Shown here one piece after another: positions 9,050 through 19,851 of a stretch of DNA of 64,000 nucleotides. The first letter of the stretch is position 1; each line of letters begins with the position of its first letter. The position numbers were made by a program, and so were the translations under genes. The notes under the pieces are model-generated. The model saw only the letters and a program-made list of their open reading frames with translations, searched no databases and was not told the DNA's origin. The stretch is from Rhizobium sp. (GTDB lineage Bacteria > Pseudomonadota > Alphaproteobacteria > Rhizobiales > Rhizobiaceae): NCBI GenBank assembly GCA_003527225.1, contig DPXQ01000105.1, positions 96,403-160,402 of the forward strand, written 5' to 3'.

Positions 9050-10645
9050 ATGAAATACAAAATGGGCATTGCCGCGGCGTTGCTGTCGGCCACATTCTTT
9101 GCAAGCGCCGCCAGCGCCAAAACTTTCGTTTATTGCTCGGAAGGTTCTCCTGAAGGTTTCGATCCGGGCCTCTATACGGCCGGCACGACCTTCGACGCCT
9201 CTGCGCATCCGGTCTATAGCCGCCTGCTCGAATTCGAGCCGGGTACGACGAAGCCGGTTGCAGGTCTCGCCGAAAGCTGGACCGTTTCCGAGGATGGCAC
9301 CGAATATGTCTTCAAGCTGCGTGCGGGCGTGAAGTTCCACACGACCGACTTCTTCACGCCGACGCGTACGCTGAACGCCGATGACGTGGTGTTCTCTATC
9401 GATCGTCAGATCAACAAGAGCAATCTGTGGAACCAGTATGTTGCCGGTGCTTCCTGGGAATATGCCGCTGGCATGGGCTTTCCGGAGCTGATCAAGTCTG
9501 TCGAGAAGGTCGACGATCTGACGGTGAAGTTCGTCCTCAATCGTCCGGAAGCTCCCTTCCTCGCCAACCTCGCCATGCCGTTCGCTTCGATCATGTCGAA
9601 GGAATATGCCGATAGCCTCGAGAAGGCAGGAAAGATGGGACAGCTGAACCAGATGCCGCTCGGCACTGGTCCGTTCGTCTTCGTCGGCTACCAGCAGGAC
9701 GCCGTCATCCGCTACAAGAAGAACGCCGACTATTGGGGTGGCGCTCCGAAGATCGACGACCTCGTCTTCGCCATCACCACGGATGCCGCTGTTCGCTACC
9801 AGAAACTCAAGGCCGGCGAATGCCACCTGATGCCGTTCCCGAACGCTGCCGACGTCGAGTCGATGAAGGCTGATTCGAACCTGACCGTCATGGAACAGGA
9901 AGGCCTCAACGTCGCCTACCTCGCCTACAACACCACCCAGGCACCGTTCGACAAGCCGGAAGTCCGCAAGGCGCTCAACAAGGCGATCAACAAGAAGGCG
10001 ATCGTCGACGCCGTGTTCCAGGGCATGGCAACGCCTGCCAAGAACCCGATCCCGCCAACCATGTGGTCCTACAACGACAAGGTTGAAGACGACGCCTACG
10101 ACCTCGACGCAGCCAAGAAAATGCTTGAGGATGCGGGCGTCAAGGACCTGTCGATGAAGGTCTGGGCCATGCCTGTTTCGCGCCCCTATATGCTGAATGC
10201 ACGTCGCGCGGCCGAAATCATCCAGGACGACTTCGCCAAGATCGGCGTCAAGGTCGAGATCGTTTCCTACGAGTGGGCTGAATACCTCGACCGCTCGAAG
10301 GCCAAGGATCGTGACGGTGCCGTCATGCTCGGCTGGACCGGCGACAACGGTGACCCGGACAACTTCCTCGACACCCTGCTCGGCTGCGAAGCCGTGGGCG
10401 GCAACAACCGCGCCCAGTGGTGCAACGAGGAGTTCAACACCTTGGTGAAGAAGGCTAAGGTCACCTCCGACCAGGCCGAGCGCAGCAAGCTCTATGAAGA
10501 GGCCCAGGTCGTCTTCAAGCGCGAAGCTCCGTGGGCGACCCTCGACCACTCGCTGTCGATCGTTCCGATGCGCAAGGAAGTCTCGGGCTTCGTTCAGAGC
10601 CCGCTTGGCGACTTCACCTTCGAAAACGTGGACATCGCCGAATAA
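9050..10645 (+). CDS. dppA: Dipeptide ABC transporter substrate-binding protein
   Basis: A 531-residue periplasmic binding protein of the SBP_bac_5 family. The mature N-terminus KTFVYCSEGSPEGFDPGLY and segments ELNADDVVFS-like, NPIPPTMWSYND, MGWTGDNGDPDNF-like and VRKEVSGFV closely resemble E. coli DppA, which binds dipeptides (and heme). A signal peptide covers about residues 1-22 (cleavage after ASA). The ATG at 9050 follows GGGAG by eight bases. First gene of dppABCDF; a strong stem-loop behind it probably favours high DppA levels over the membrane parts. Confidence 0.93.
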   Translation: MKYKMGIAAALLSATFFASAASAKTFVYCSEGSPEGFDPGLYTAGTTFDASAHPVYSRLLEFEPGTTKPVAGLAESWTVSEDGTEYVFKLRAGVKFHTTDFFTPTRTLNADDVVFSIDRQINKSNLWNQYVAGASWEYAAGMGFPELIKSVEKVDDLTVKFVLNRPEAPFLANLAMPFASIMSKEYADSLEKAGKMGQLNQMPLGTGPFVFVGYQQDAVIRYKKNADYWGGAPKIDDLVFAITTDAAVRYQKLKAGECHLMPFPNAADVESMKADSNLTVMEQEGLNVAYLAYNTTQAPFDKPEVRKALNKAINKKAIVDAVFQGMATPAKNPIPPTMWSYNDKVEDDAYDLDAAKKMLEDAGVKDLSMKVWAMPVSRPYMLNARRAAEIIQDDFAKIGVKVEIVSYEWAEYLDRSKAKDRDGAVMLGWTGDNGDPDNFLDTLLGCEAVGGNNRAQWCNEEFNTLVKKAKVTSDQAERSKLYEEAQVVFKREAPWATLDHSLSIVPMRKEVSGFVQSPLGDFTFENVDIAE

Positions 10646-10664
10646 CGGCGCCTGAAGAACGTTC

Positions 10665-10695
10665 TGCCGCGGGATACGTTGCGTATTCCGCGGCA
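10665..10695 (+). terminator. Strong stem-loop in the dppA-dppB spacer
   Basis: Arms 10665-10678 and 10682-10695 pair over 14 bases with one G-U pair and a TTG loop. It lies 19 bases after the dppA stop and 115 bases before dppB. The downstream sequence ATTGTATTAAGAG is AT-rich but has no T-run, so it fits partial termination or protection of the dppA mRNA 3' end. Confidence 0.65.
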
Positions 10696-10810
10696 ATTGT
10701 ATTAAGAGACCACCAAAATGAAGCGCAGATCGCGCTTTTGGCTCAGGTCTGGCCGGCGCGGACAGGCATCCAGCGAGCAGGTCTTCCGGAAACGTTGTCA
10801 CAGGTTTCTT

Positions 10811-11815
10811 ATGTTTAGTTTTCTTCTGCGGCGGCTTGCCGTGCTGATCCCGACATTTCTCGGTGTCTCGATCATCGCCTTTTCCTTCATCCGCCTTTTG
10901 CCGGGAGATCCGGTAGCGCTCCTGTCGGGCGAGCGTGTCATGACGCCGGAACGCCACGCGGAGATCAGCGCGCATCTCGGCCTGGACAGGCCGCTGGTGG
11001 TTCAGTATTTCGACTATCTGGGTGGTGTGCTCACCGGCGATTTCGGCACGTCAATCGTCTCCAAATCACCGATCCTCGATCAGTTCCTGGCGCTCTTCCC
11101 GGCGACGGTGGAACTGTCCCTTTGCGCTATCATCATCGCCATCATCGTCGGCATTCCGGCTGGCGTGATTGCGGCCATCAAGCGCGGTTCCTTCTTCGAT
11201 CAGTCGCTGATGGGGATTGCCCTTGTGGGCTATTCGATGCCCATCTTCTGGTGGGGATTGCTTCTCATCATCCTGTTTTCCGGCATCCTGCAGTGGACGC
11301 CGGTCTCGGGCCGCATTTCCCTGATGTTCTATTTCCCGCCGGTGACCGGCTTCATGCTTATCGACTCGCTGCTCTCGGGCCAGAAGGGCGCCTTTGCCTC
11401 CGCGCTTAGCCATCTCGTGCTGCCGTCGATCGTACTCGCTACGATCCCGCTTGCGGTGATCGCCCGCCAGACCCGTTCGGCGATGCTGGAAGTGCTCTCC
11501 GAGGACTATGTGCGAACCGCCCGTGCCAAGGGCCTGTCGCCGTTTCGCGTCGTCGGCATTCACGCGCTTCGCAACGCCATGATCCCGGTCATCACCACGA
11601 TCGGGCTGCAGATCGGCGTCATGCTGGCAGGCGCGATCCTGACGGAGACGATCTTCTCCTGGCCCGGCATCGGCAAGTGGATGGTCGACTCGGTGTTCCG
11701 GCGCGACTATCCGGTCATTCAGGGCGGATTGCTCCTGATCGCGGCGATCATCATGGTCGTCAATCTTCTCGTTGATCTGCTTTACGGCCTGATCAATCCC
11801 CGTATCCGGCACTAG
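10811..11815 (+). CDS. dppB: Dipeptide ABC transporter permease DppB
   Basis: A 334-residue inner-membrane permease with six predicted membrane helices. The N-terminus MFSFLLRRLAVLIPTFLGVS and LLPGDP-VALLSG are family hallmarks; the ABC contact loop is EVLSEDYVRTARAKGLSPFRV. The ATG at 10811 is chosen because a longer in-frame form adds a polar, arginine-rich stretch before the first helix. DppB pairs with DppC to form the channel. The spacer of 165 bases to dppA holds the stem-loop. Confidence 0.92.
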   Translation: MFSFLLRRLAVLIPTFLGVSIIAFSFIRLLPGDPVALLSGERVMTPERHAEISAHLGLDRPLVVQYFDYLGGVLTGDFGTSIVSKSPILDQFLALFPATVELSLCAIIIAIIVGIPAGVIAAIKRGSFFDQSLMGIALVGYSMPIFWWGLLLIILFSGILQWTPVSGRISLMFYFPPVTGFMLIDSLLSGQKGAFASALSHLVLPSIVLATIPLAVIARQTRSAMLEVLSEDYVRTARAKGLSPFRVVGIHALRNAMIPVITTIGLQIGVMLAGAILTETIFSWPGIGKWMVDSVFRRDYPVIQGGLLLIAAIIMVVNLLVDLLYGLINPRIRH

Positions 11816-11829
11816 AAGGAGGAACTCCC

Positions 11830-12747
11830 ATGGCCGATACCGCCATCACCAAGAGCGCCGAGCCGATTTCGAGCGCTGCCCTCCGCCGCAAGATGCTGGC
11901 CGAGTTCTGGTTCTATTTTTCCGAAAACCGCGGCGCGGTGATCGGACTCGTTGTCTTCGCGGCGCTCGTGATCGTCGCGGTGTTCGCGCCGTTCATCGCA
12001 CCCCATTCGCCGTTCGAACAGTATCGCGATGCCGTTCTTGTCCCCCCGGTCTGGAGCGAGGGTGGTCAAAGCACCTACCTGCTCGGTACCGATCCCGTTG
12101 GGCGCGATATCCTGTCCCGGCTGATCTACGGCGCGCAATTTTCACTCTTCATCGGCGTGTTCGTAACGACGCTGTCGCTTACCTCGGGCGTGCTGATTGG
12201 CGTGTTTGCCGGCTACTACCGTGGCTGGGTTGACACCATCATCATGCGTCTGATGGACATCATCCTCGCATTTCCGTCGCTTTTGCTGGCCCTGGTTCTT
12301 GTCGCCATTCTCGGCCCCAGCCTGACAAACGGCATGATCGCCATAGCGCTCGTGCTGCAGCCACATTTCGTGCGGCTGACGCGTGCCGCCGTCATGACGG
12401 AAAAGAACCGCGACTATGTCACGGCGTCCCGTCTTGCGGGTGCAAGTCCCTTGCGCCTGATGTTCCGCACGATCCTGCCGAACTGCACCGCCCCGCTTAT
12501 CGTGCAAGCGACGCTCTCGTTCTCCAACGCCATTCTCGATGCCGCAGCTCTCGGATTCCTGGGCATGGGCGCACAGCCGCCGGCGCCGGAATGGGGAACC
12601 ATGCTTGCCGAAGCGCGTGAATTCATCCTGCGAGCATGGTGGGTCGTCACCTTCCCCGGCCTTGCAATTCTCATCACCGTTCTTGCCATCAACCTGATGG
12701 GTGACGGCCTGCGCGATGCGCTCGATCCGAAAATGAAGAGGTCCTGA
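11830..12747 (+). CDS. dppC: Dipeptide ABC transporter permease DppC
   Basis: A 305-residue permease with an N-terminal extension typical of DppC/OppC, then about six membrane helices. The LGTDPVGRDILSRLIYGAQF motif after the first periplasmic loop and the NYVTASRLAGASPLRLMFR-like ABC contact loop are visible. AAGGAGGAA lies eight bases before the ATG, an unusually strong ribosome site. It ends two bases before dppD. Confidence 0.92.
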   Translation: MADTAITKSAEPISSAALRRKMLAEFWFYFSENRGAVIGLVVFAALVIVAVFAPFIAPHSPFEQYRDAVLVPPVWSEGGQSTYLLGTDPVGRDILSRLIYGAQFSLFIGVFVTTLSLTSGVLIGVFAGYYRGWVDTIIMRLMDIILAFPSLLLALVLVAILGPSLTNGMIAIALVLQPHFVRLTRAAVMTEKNRDYVTASRLAGASPLRLMFRTILPNCTAPLIVQATLSFSNAILDAAALGFLGMGAQPPAPEWGTMLAEAREFILRAWWVVTFPGLAILITVLAINLMGDGLRDALDPKMKRS

Positions 12748-12748
12748 C

Positions 12749-13596
12749 ATGGCCCTGCTCGAAATTCAGAATCTGACGGTCGAATTCGAAACCGCCTCGG
12801 GATGGTTCAGGGCCGTCGATGGCGTGTCGCTCTCCGTCGATCCCGGCGAGGTGCTGGCGATCGTCGGCGAGTCGGGTTCGGGAAAATCCGTGTCCATGCT
12901 TGCAGTCATGGGGCTTCTGCCGTGGACGGCAAAGATTACTGCCGACCGTATGCTGTTTCAGGGTCGGGACATCCAGAACATCTCGGCCTCCGAACGGCGT
13001 GAGCTGATCGGCAAGGACATCGCGATGATCTTCCAGGAGCCTGTCGCCAGCCTTAATCCGTGCTTCACCGTCGGCTTCCAGATCGAGGAGGTGTTGCGCA
13101 TCCACATGGGACTCGACAGGCAAGCGCGGAGAGCTCGTGCAATCGAACTTTTCAAGCTGGTCGGCCTGCCGGATCCGGAGGAACGCCTCGGCCACTTTCC
13201 GCACCAGATGTCGGGTGGCCAATGCCAGCGCGTGATGATCGCCATGGCGATTGCCTGTAATCCGAGACTGTTGATCGCCGATGAGCCGACCACGGCTCTC
13301 GACGTTACGATCCAGAAACAGATCCTCGATCTCCTGATGTCGCTGCAGGCCAAGAACGGCATGGGGCTGATCATGATCACCCATGACATGGGCGTCGTCG
13401 CCGAAACAGCGGATCGCGTCATCGTCCAGTACAAGGGGCGCAAGATGGAGGAGGCCGATGTGCTTTCGCTCTTCGAATCGCCGAAGAGCGCCTATACCAA
13501 GGCCCTGCTTTCAGCTTTGCCGGAAAATGCCACGGGCGATCGTCTGACGACGGTTTCCGAGTTCATGATCGGCGCAGAAGCCGCAGGAGAAAATGC

Positions 13597-13600
<4 letters not shown>
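12749..13600 (+). CDS. dppD: Dipeptide ABC transporter ATPase DppD
   Basis: A 283-residue ATP-binding subunit: Walker A GESGSGKS, signature MSGGQCQRV, Walker [14 protein letters not shown] and the switch His in MITHDMG. DppD/OppD proteins are usually about 325 residues and end in a domain with clustered cysteines; this one stops soon after the AYTKALLSALP segment and lacks that domain. It overlaps dppF by 4 bases. With DppF it forms the cytoplasmic motor. Confidence 0.9.
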
Positions 13601-14463
<863 letters not shown>

Positions 14464-14466
14464 TTT

Positions 14467-15861
14467 TCAGATGATCGGCGGCTCCGGCCATGCCCGGATG
14501 CCGCCGGTCCAGGTCTCGAACAGCTTCGAGAGCTTCAGCACCTGCATGTCGTCAAAGCGCGGACCGACGATCTGCAGGCCGATCGGCATGCCGCTCTTCG
14601 AGAAGCCGCAATTGATCGAAGCGGCCGGTTGTTCCGACATGTTCCACGGCACGGTGAAGGCGATGTGCTCGAAGGGCTGTTCCGGGTCGTTGGTCGGCGA
14701 AGCCCAATCGGCCGGATAGGAGACGATCGGGTTGGTCGGGGTCAGAAGGGCATCCACCGTGGTGAAAAGCCGGCCACAGGCCTTGCGCATCTCGATGGTC
14801 TGGCCAAAACTCTGCACCGCCTCGACGCCGGTGACGTCGGCACCCTTTTCCGCCCATTGGTAGATATAGGGCAGGATCTTCGCGCGGCGTTCTTCGGCGA
14901 GGTTGCGGATGTCGCCCCAGAATTTGGCGCGCCAGAATTTGTCGAGCCCGTCCAGCATCTCCCGCGTCATGACCGGCTCGACCTCGAACACCACGGCGCC
15001 CGCATCCTCGAAGCGTTTGGCCGCCGCCAGCACCGCGTCGCGGATCTCCGGCTCTGCCTCGAGGCCGCATCCGGCGTCGAGCATGACGCCGATGCGCATG
15101 CCGCGCACATCGATCTCGTGATCCATCCAGTCGAAGTCGTTCGGCGGCAGGCTGGTGCCATCGCGCCAATCGGGCCGCGACAGCGTCGCCATGGCGATCG
15201 CTGCGTCGTCCACGCAACGCGTCATCGGCCCGGCACAGCGGCCGACATAATAGGGATCGACTGGAACGCGGCCATGGCTCGGCTTGAAGCCGAACAGCCC
15301 GGTCCAGCCGGCCGGCAGGCGCACGGAACCGCCGATGTCGGTACCGATATGCAAGGGGCCGTAGCCGGCCGCGCCGGCCGCCGCCGCACCGGCGCTCGAG
15401 CCGCCGGGGTTCTGGCTGATATCCCAGGGATTGCGGCTCACGGGGTGGAAGCTCGACAGGCCGGAGGACAGCATGCCGTAGTCGGGGCAGGTGGTCTTGG
15501 CGAAGATCACCGCGCCGTCTTCCTTCATCCGGGCGGCGATCGGTGCGTCCGCCTCGGCCGGGATCAGTTCGACCGCCGCCGTGCCGAGTGGCACCGGCTG
15601 GCCCCTGGTGGCGATCAGTTCCTTGAGGGTCACTGGAATGCCGTCGAGCATGCCCAGCGGTGCGTCCCTCAGCCAGCGTTCCGTCGAGGCCTTCGCCTGA
15701 GCGCGGGCGCTTTCCGGATCATAGGCATAGAGGGCGGCGACATGCGGCTCGAAGGCCTCGATGCGCGCCTCCACCGCGAGCCAGTATTCGGAGGGCGACA
15801 GCGTCTTCGCGCGGAAATGGGCGAGGAGGTCCTTGATGGTCAATTGCAATAGATCGGTCAT
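14467..15861 (-). CDS. Amidase-signature family amidohydrolase
   Basis: A 464-residue amidase. The catalytic triad Lys80 - Ser155 - Ser179 has exactly the family spacing (75 and 24 residues) within VTLKELIA, NPGGSSAGAA and TDIGGSVRLPA. The family hydrolyses amides such as aryl- and alkylamides, or glutamine in tRNA amidation; the substrate cannot be told. Being last in a minus-strand operon after a peptide-type ABC importer, it may release amine or ammonia from the imported compound. The ATG at 15861 is preferred to a TTG 13 codons upstream. Confidence 0.88.
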   Translation of the reverse strand: MTDLLQLTIKDLLAHFRAKTLSPSEYWLAVEARIEAFEPHVAALYAYDPESARAQAKASTERWLRDAPLGMLDGIPVTLKELIATRGQPVPLGTAAVELIPAEADAPIAARMKEDGAVIFAKTTCPDYGMLSSGLSSFHPVSRNPWDISQNPGGSSAGAAAAGAAGYGPLHIGTDIGGSVRLPAGWTGLFGFKPSHGRVPVDPYYVGRCAGPMTRCVDDAAIAMATLSRPDWRDGTSLPPNDFDWMDHEIDVRGMRIGVMLDAGCGLEAEPEIRDAVLAAAKRFEDAGAVVFEVEPVMTREMLDGLDKFWRAKFWGDIRNLAEERRAKILPYIYQWAEKGADVTGVEAVQSFGQTIEMRKACGRLFTTVDALLTPTNPIVSYPADWASPTNDPEQPFEHIAFTVPWNMSEQPAASINCGFSKSGMPIGLQIVGPRFDDMQVLKLSKLFETWTGGIRAWPEPPII

Positions 15862-15909
15862 GTCGATTTTCCGTCTCAGCTCAAAAAGGGATCGCGGCAA
15901 TCAATCTGG

Positions 15910-16905
15910 TCAGTCCGTGCAAGGCGGGCGTGCGGCCATTTCCTCTGCCCGGTGGCAGGCCGCCTGTCGTCCGGGTGTGATGGTTCGCAATTCGGGTCGC
16001 TCCGCAGCGCAGCGCGCGATGGCGAGCGGACAGCGGTTGCGGAAGGCGCAGCCGCCGGGCTCGCTGAGCGGGGCTGGCGGCGGCGCACGTTCGGAAGGTT
16101 GTGGCCGGCCGAACCGCTCGATGCTCGGCCCGGCATCTGCCAGCACCTTCGTATAGGGATGCAGCGGCTGCTCGAAGACCTCGTGCGCCGCGCCCGTTTC
16201 GACGAGCCGCCCGCGATACATCACGCCGACCCGGTCGGCGATGCAGTCGACGACGGCGAGGTTGTGGGTGATGAACAGGAAGGTCACGCCGCGCTTCTCG
16301 CGCAGGTCCATCAGCAGGTTGAGCACCTGCGCCTGCACCGACAGATCGAGCGCCGAGACGGCCTCGTCGGCGACCACCAGCTTCGGTTCGGTGACCAGGG
16401 CGCGGGCAATGGCGATACGCTGGCGCTGGCCGCCGGAAAACTCGTGCGGATGGCGCTCGGCATGCTCGGCCTTGAGCCCGACGCTTTCCAGCATGTCGAC
16501 GACGCGGTCGTTGATTTCAGCCCGGCCAGGCTTGCGGGCCAGCACATGAAGCGGCTCGGCGACGATGCGGCCGACTTTCTGGCGCGGATCTAGCGAGCCG
16601 AACGGGTCCTGGAACACCATCTGGAAATTCTCGCGCTTGCGCATCAGGTCCTTCGGCGGCAGGGAAAAAAGATCGTCGCCGTCGAAGATCACATGCCCGG
16701 ACGTCGGCTTGTCGAGCGCCATGACGAGGCGCGCGAACGTCGACTTGCCACAGCCGCTTTCGCCCACTACGCCGAAGATCTCGCCGGCATCGACCGTGAG
16801 CGACACGGCGTCGAGGGCGCGGGTGTGGTGTGGAGCGCCGAACAGGGAATGGCTGACATAGTCGCGGGTGAGGGTGCGGATATCGAGGAGGGGGGGCTTG
16901 CTCAA
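15910..16905 (-). CDS. Peptide-type ABC transporter ATPase (OppF/DppF-like)
   Basis: A 331-residue ATP-binding protein with Walker A GESGCGKST, Q-loop VFQDPFGSLDPRQ, FSGGQRQRI signature and Walker B VVADEAVSALDLSVQAQ. Its C-terminus has the oligopeptide-type domain with cysteines (CAFRNRCPLAIARC), absent from the dppF of the first operon. The start codon is TTG, supported by GGAGG six bases ahead. Walker B has Ala instead of Pro after the Glu (DEAVSALD), a tolerated variant. Confidence 0.88.
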   Translation of the reverse strand: MSKPPLLDIRTLTRDYVSHSLFGAPHHTRALDAVSLTVDAGEIFGVVGESGCGKSTFARLVMALDKPTSGHVIFDGDDLFSLPPKDLMRKRENFQMVFQDPFGSLDPRQKVGRIVAEPLHVLARKPGRAEINDRVVDMLESVGLKAEHAERHPHEFSGGQRQRIAIARALVTEPKLVVADEAVSALDLSVQAQVLNLLMDLREKRGVTFLFITHNLAVVDCIADRVGVMYRGRLVETGAAHEVFEQPLHPYTKVLADAGPSIERFGRPQPSERAPPPAPLSEPGGCAFRNRCPLAIARCAAERPELRTITPGRQAACHRAEEMAARPPCTD

Positions 16906-16981
16906 CGAGGACCTCCACTCTTGCCGGAAACGCGTCTGGCTCCGGGGGGTAGCCGCGTAGTTCGTAAATTCGGCCAGCCCA

Positions 16982-17962
16982 TCACTTCACCTCCTTTTCC
17001 GCCCGGATGCAGCGCACGCCGCGTCCGTCGGCAAAGCTCGTCCAGCCGGGTTCGCCGGCATGGCAGGCGTCGATCACGTCCGGACAGCGGTCGGAAAAGA
17101 CGCAGCCGGCCGGCAGCCGGTCGAAGCCGGGCACGGTGCCGCGAATGGTCGAAAGCCGGCCACCGTCGCCGATGCGTTTCGGCACGGCGGCGATCAGTCC
17201 GCGCGTATAGGGATTGCGCGGTGCCGTCAGGACGTCGCGGGTCGCGCCTTCCTCCATCCGGCGCCCGGCATACATGACGATGGTACGCCGGCACATGCGG
17301 GCGATGACGCCGAGGTCGTGGCTCACCAGCATCAGCGCCATGCCGTATTCGCCGGCCAGTTCGCCGAGAATGTCCAGCACTTCCGCCTGTACCGTGACGT
17401 CGAGCGCGGTCGTCGGCTCGTCGGCGATCATCAGGGCGGGCTTCAGCGCCAGGGCGATGGCGATGCCGACGCGCTGGCGCTGCCCGCCGGACATTTCGTG
17501 CGGATAGGTTTTCGCCCGGCGCCTGGCATCCGGGATCCGCACCTGGTCGAGCAGGTCCACGGCTTGCGCCCGCGCGTCGCGCCAGGACAGATCCCGATGC
17601 CACACCAGCCCTTCGGCGATCTGGTCGCCGACGGTCATGGCCGGGTTTAGTGCCGTCATAGGCTCTTGGAAGATCATGCCGATACTGTTGCCGCGGATCT
17701 CGCACAGCCGTTCTTCCGACGCGGCGAGCAGGTTTTCGCCGGCAAGCGCGATCGTGCCGCTGGCTTCCGCAACGCCGGGAAGAAGCCCCATGATCGCCAG
17801 CGACAGCAGCGACTTGCCCGACCCGCTTTCGCCGACCACGCCGACCGCATCCCCGGCTTCGAGGTCGAAGGCCATGTCGGTCAGGATCGGCATGCGGCTT
17901 CCGTCGCCGAGGCGGACCGACACCGAGAGATCGCGGACGGAGAGGAGAGGGGCGTCAGTCAT
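16982..17962 (-). CDS. Peptide-type ABC transporter ATPase (OppD/DppD-like)
   Basis: A 326-residue ATPase: Walker [26 protein letters not shown]-loop, [15 protein letters not shown] signature, [17 protein letters not shown]alker B, and a C-terminal cysteine cluster ([14 protein letters not shown]). The ATG at 17962 has GGGGAGG eight bases ahead; a GTG two codons upstream would sit too near. It forms the motor with the neighbouring OppF-like protein, 76 bases downstream. Confidence 0.88.
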   Translation of the reverse strand: MTDAPLLSVRDLSVSVRLGDGSRMPILTDMAFDLEAGDAVGVVGESGSGKSLLSLAIMGLLPGVAEASGTIALAGENLLAASEERLCEIRGNSIGMIFQEPMTALNPAMTVGDQIAEGLVWHRDLSWRDARAQAVDLLDQVRIPDARRRAKTYPHEMSGGQRQRVGIAIALALKPALMIADEPTTALDVTVQAEVLDILGELAGEYGMALMLVSHDLGVIARMCRRTIVMYAGRRMEEGATRDVLTAPRNPYTRGLIAAVPKRIGDGGRLSTIRGTVPGFDRLPAGCVFSDRCPDVIDACHAGEPGWTSFADGRGVRCIRAEKEVK

Positions 17963-17964
17963 CG

Positions 17965-18837
17965 TCACATCCTCCCCTTCTCACGCGGGTCGAGCAGGTC
18001 GCGCAAGCCATCGCCCAGCATGTTGAAGCCGAAGACGGTGAACGCGATCGCAAGGCCGGGCAGGATGGCGAGCCAGGGCGCGATAGCGAGATAGGTCTGG
18101 GCGTCGGCCAGCATGCGGCCCCAGGTGGGGGCCGGCGGCGGCATACCGAGGCCGAGGAAGCTCAGGCCCGCCTCGGTGAGGATCGCTAGGCCGAGCTGGA
18201 TCGTCGCCTGGACGATGATCTGGTTGGAAATGTTCGGCAGCACGTGTTCGACCGTGATCAGGAACGGCCCCTTGCCGGCGCCGCGCGCGGCGAGCACATA
18301 GTCGCGCGACCAGATCTGCTGCGCCGCACTGGCCGTCACGCGGGCGAAGACCGGCACCATGAAGACGGCGATGGCGATGATCGCGGTGAACCGGCCAGAC
18401 CCCATCAGCGCGCCCAGCATCATGGCCGAGAGGATCGGCGGTACGGCGAAGATCACGTCATTGGCGCGCATGACGAAGGCTTCCGTCAGCCCTCTTCGGG
18501 CACCGGCGAGCACGCCGAGAGCTGTGCCGAACGAGCCGCCGATGACCACGGCGGCGGCGGCCGTCGACAGCGAATTCCATGCACCGACCATCAGCATGGA
18601 GGCGATGTCGCGGCCGAACTGGTCGGTGCCGAGCAGGCCATAGGCGAGCGGCGGCTTCAGCTTGTGGATGATCTGCATCTTGGCCGGCGGCAACGGTGTC
18701 CAGACGAGCGACACAAGCGCGACCGCCACAAGCGCCAGGATGATCGCGCCGCCGATCGCCAAATTGGGCCGGCGTAGGATCAGCCACGGACTGTAGACCG
18801 TGGGCTTCGCCTTGGCGTTCTCGACGGGCGCGCTCAT
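17965..18837 (-). CDS. Peptide-type ABC transporter permease (DppC-like)
   Basis: A 290-residue membrane permease with an N-terminal polar tail (about 20 residues), one early helix, and the LLGTDQFGRDIASMLMVGAW motif that marks DppC/OppC/GsiD proteins. The ABC contact loop reads RDYVLAARGAGKGPFLI. Translation is coupled to the upstream permease gene by an ATGA overlap. Substrate unknown. Confidence 0.9.
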   Translation of the reverse strand: MSAPVENAKAKPTVYSPWLILRRPNLAIGGAIILALVAVALVSLVWTPLPPAKMQIIHKLKPPLAYGLLGTDQFGRDIASMLMVGAWNSLSTAAAAVVIGGSFGTALGVLAGARRGLTEAFVMRANDVIFAVPPILSAMMLGALMGSGRFTAIIAIAVFMVPVFARVTASAAQQIWSRDYVLAARGAGKGPFLITVEHVLPNISNQIIVQATIQLGLAILTEAGLSFLGLGMPPPAPTWGRMLADAQTYLAIAPWLAILPGLAIAFTVFGFNMLGDGLRDLLDPREKGRM

Positions 18838-19784
18838 CGGCCACCCCCTCTCAGCCGGGGGTCGAGCACGAGATAGGAGAGGTCGACCAGGAAGTTCATG
18901 ACGATGACGAGGCCGGCGAAGAACAGCACCACGTCCTGCATGACGATCACGTCGCGCTGGGTCAGCGCCTGATAGGCGAGGCGGCCGAGGCCGGGCAGGT
19001 TGAAGACGTTCTCGATCAGGATGGCGCCGGCGATCAGGAAGGTGAATTGCAGGCCGAGAATGGTGATGACGGGCACCAGCGCATTGGGCACGGCATGGCG
19101 CCAGAGCGCGGCCCGTCGCGGCAGGCCCTTGGCGCGGGCGGTGCGGACGAAATCTTCATGCAGCACTTCGAGTACCGAGGACCGCGTCACCCGCGTCAGC
19201 ACGCCGGCCTGCGGCAGGGCCAGGGCTATCGCCGGCAGGAGCAAGGCCTGCAATCCCGCGAGGAGGCCCGCCTCCCAGCCGGGGAAGCCGCCGGCCGGCG
19301 TCCAGCCGAGCGAGATCGAAAAGGTGAGGATCAGCAGAAGCGCCACCCAGAAGCCGGGCACGGCGATGAACAGCTGGGAGAGCATGCCGGCGAGATAGTC
19401 GAAGCTCGAATTGCGTTTTGCCGCCGAGGCGACGCCGAGCGGAATGGCAATCAGGACCGAGATCAGGATCGCCATCACTGCGAGCGGCAGGGTGACGGTC
19501 AGGCGTTCGGCGATCAAGCCGGCCACCGGCACGCCATAGGTGTAGGACGTGCCGAGATCGCCGGTGATCAGGCTGCCGAGCCAGAGGAAATAGCGCACGA
19601 GCAAGGGCTGATCGAGGCCGAGTTCGTGGCGAAGGGCGGCCAGCGTGTCGGGGCTTGCCGAGGTGCCGAGCATGATCGCCGCCGGATCGCCGGGCAGCAC
19701 ATCCATGACGACGAAGATCAGGGCCGAAACCGCGGCCAACGTCAGCATAAGACTGCCGAGCCGCCGAGCGATGAGTGTCAGCAT
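18834..19784 (-). CDS. Peptide-type ABC transporter permease (DppB-like)
   Basis: A 316-residue permease with the typical N-terminus (LIARRLGSLMLTLAAVSALI), VLPGDPAAIMLG motif, about six helices and the ABC contact loop EVLHEDFVRTARAKGLPRR. It is the second gene of the minus-strand operon, 67 bases after the binding-protein gene and coupled to the DppC-like gene. Confidence 0.9.
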   Translation of the reverse strand: MLTLIARRLGSLMLTLAAVSALIFVVMDVLPGDPAAIMLGTSASPDTLAALRHELGLDQPLLVRYFLWLGSLITGDLGTSYTYGVPVAGLIAERLTVTLPLAVMAILISVLIAIPLGVASAAKRNSSFDYLAGMLSQLFIAVPGFWVALLLILTFSISLGWTPAGGFPGWEAGLLAGLQALLLPAIALALPQAGVLTRVTRSSVLEVLHEDFVRTARAKGLPRRAALWRHAVPNALVPVITILGLQFTFLIAGAILIENVFNLPGLGRLAYQALTQRDVIVMQDVVLFFAGLVIVMNFLVDLSYLVLDPRLRGGGR

Positions 19785-19851
19785 GGGTGTTCCCCGGGTG
19801 TGGTGCCAGAGGGGGAGACTGACATCCTGGAACTCGCTCTAGCTACCGCCC

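Noticed and set aside
8624..10975. 783-codon open frame opposite dppA
   Set aside because: It covers dppA and its whole spacer without recognisable domain or ribosome site; dppA is securely coding on the other strand.
15862..15900. 13-codon extension of the amidase
   Set aside because: TTG start without a ribosome site; the amidase family begins near MTDLLQL.
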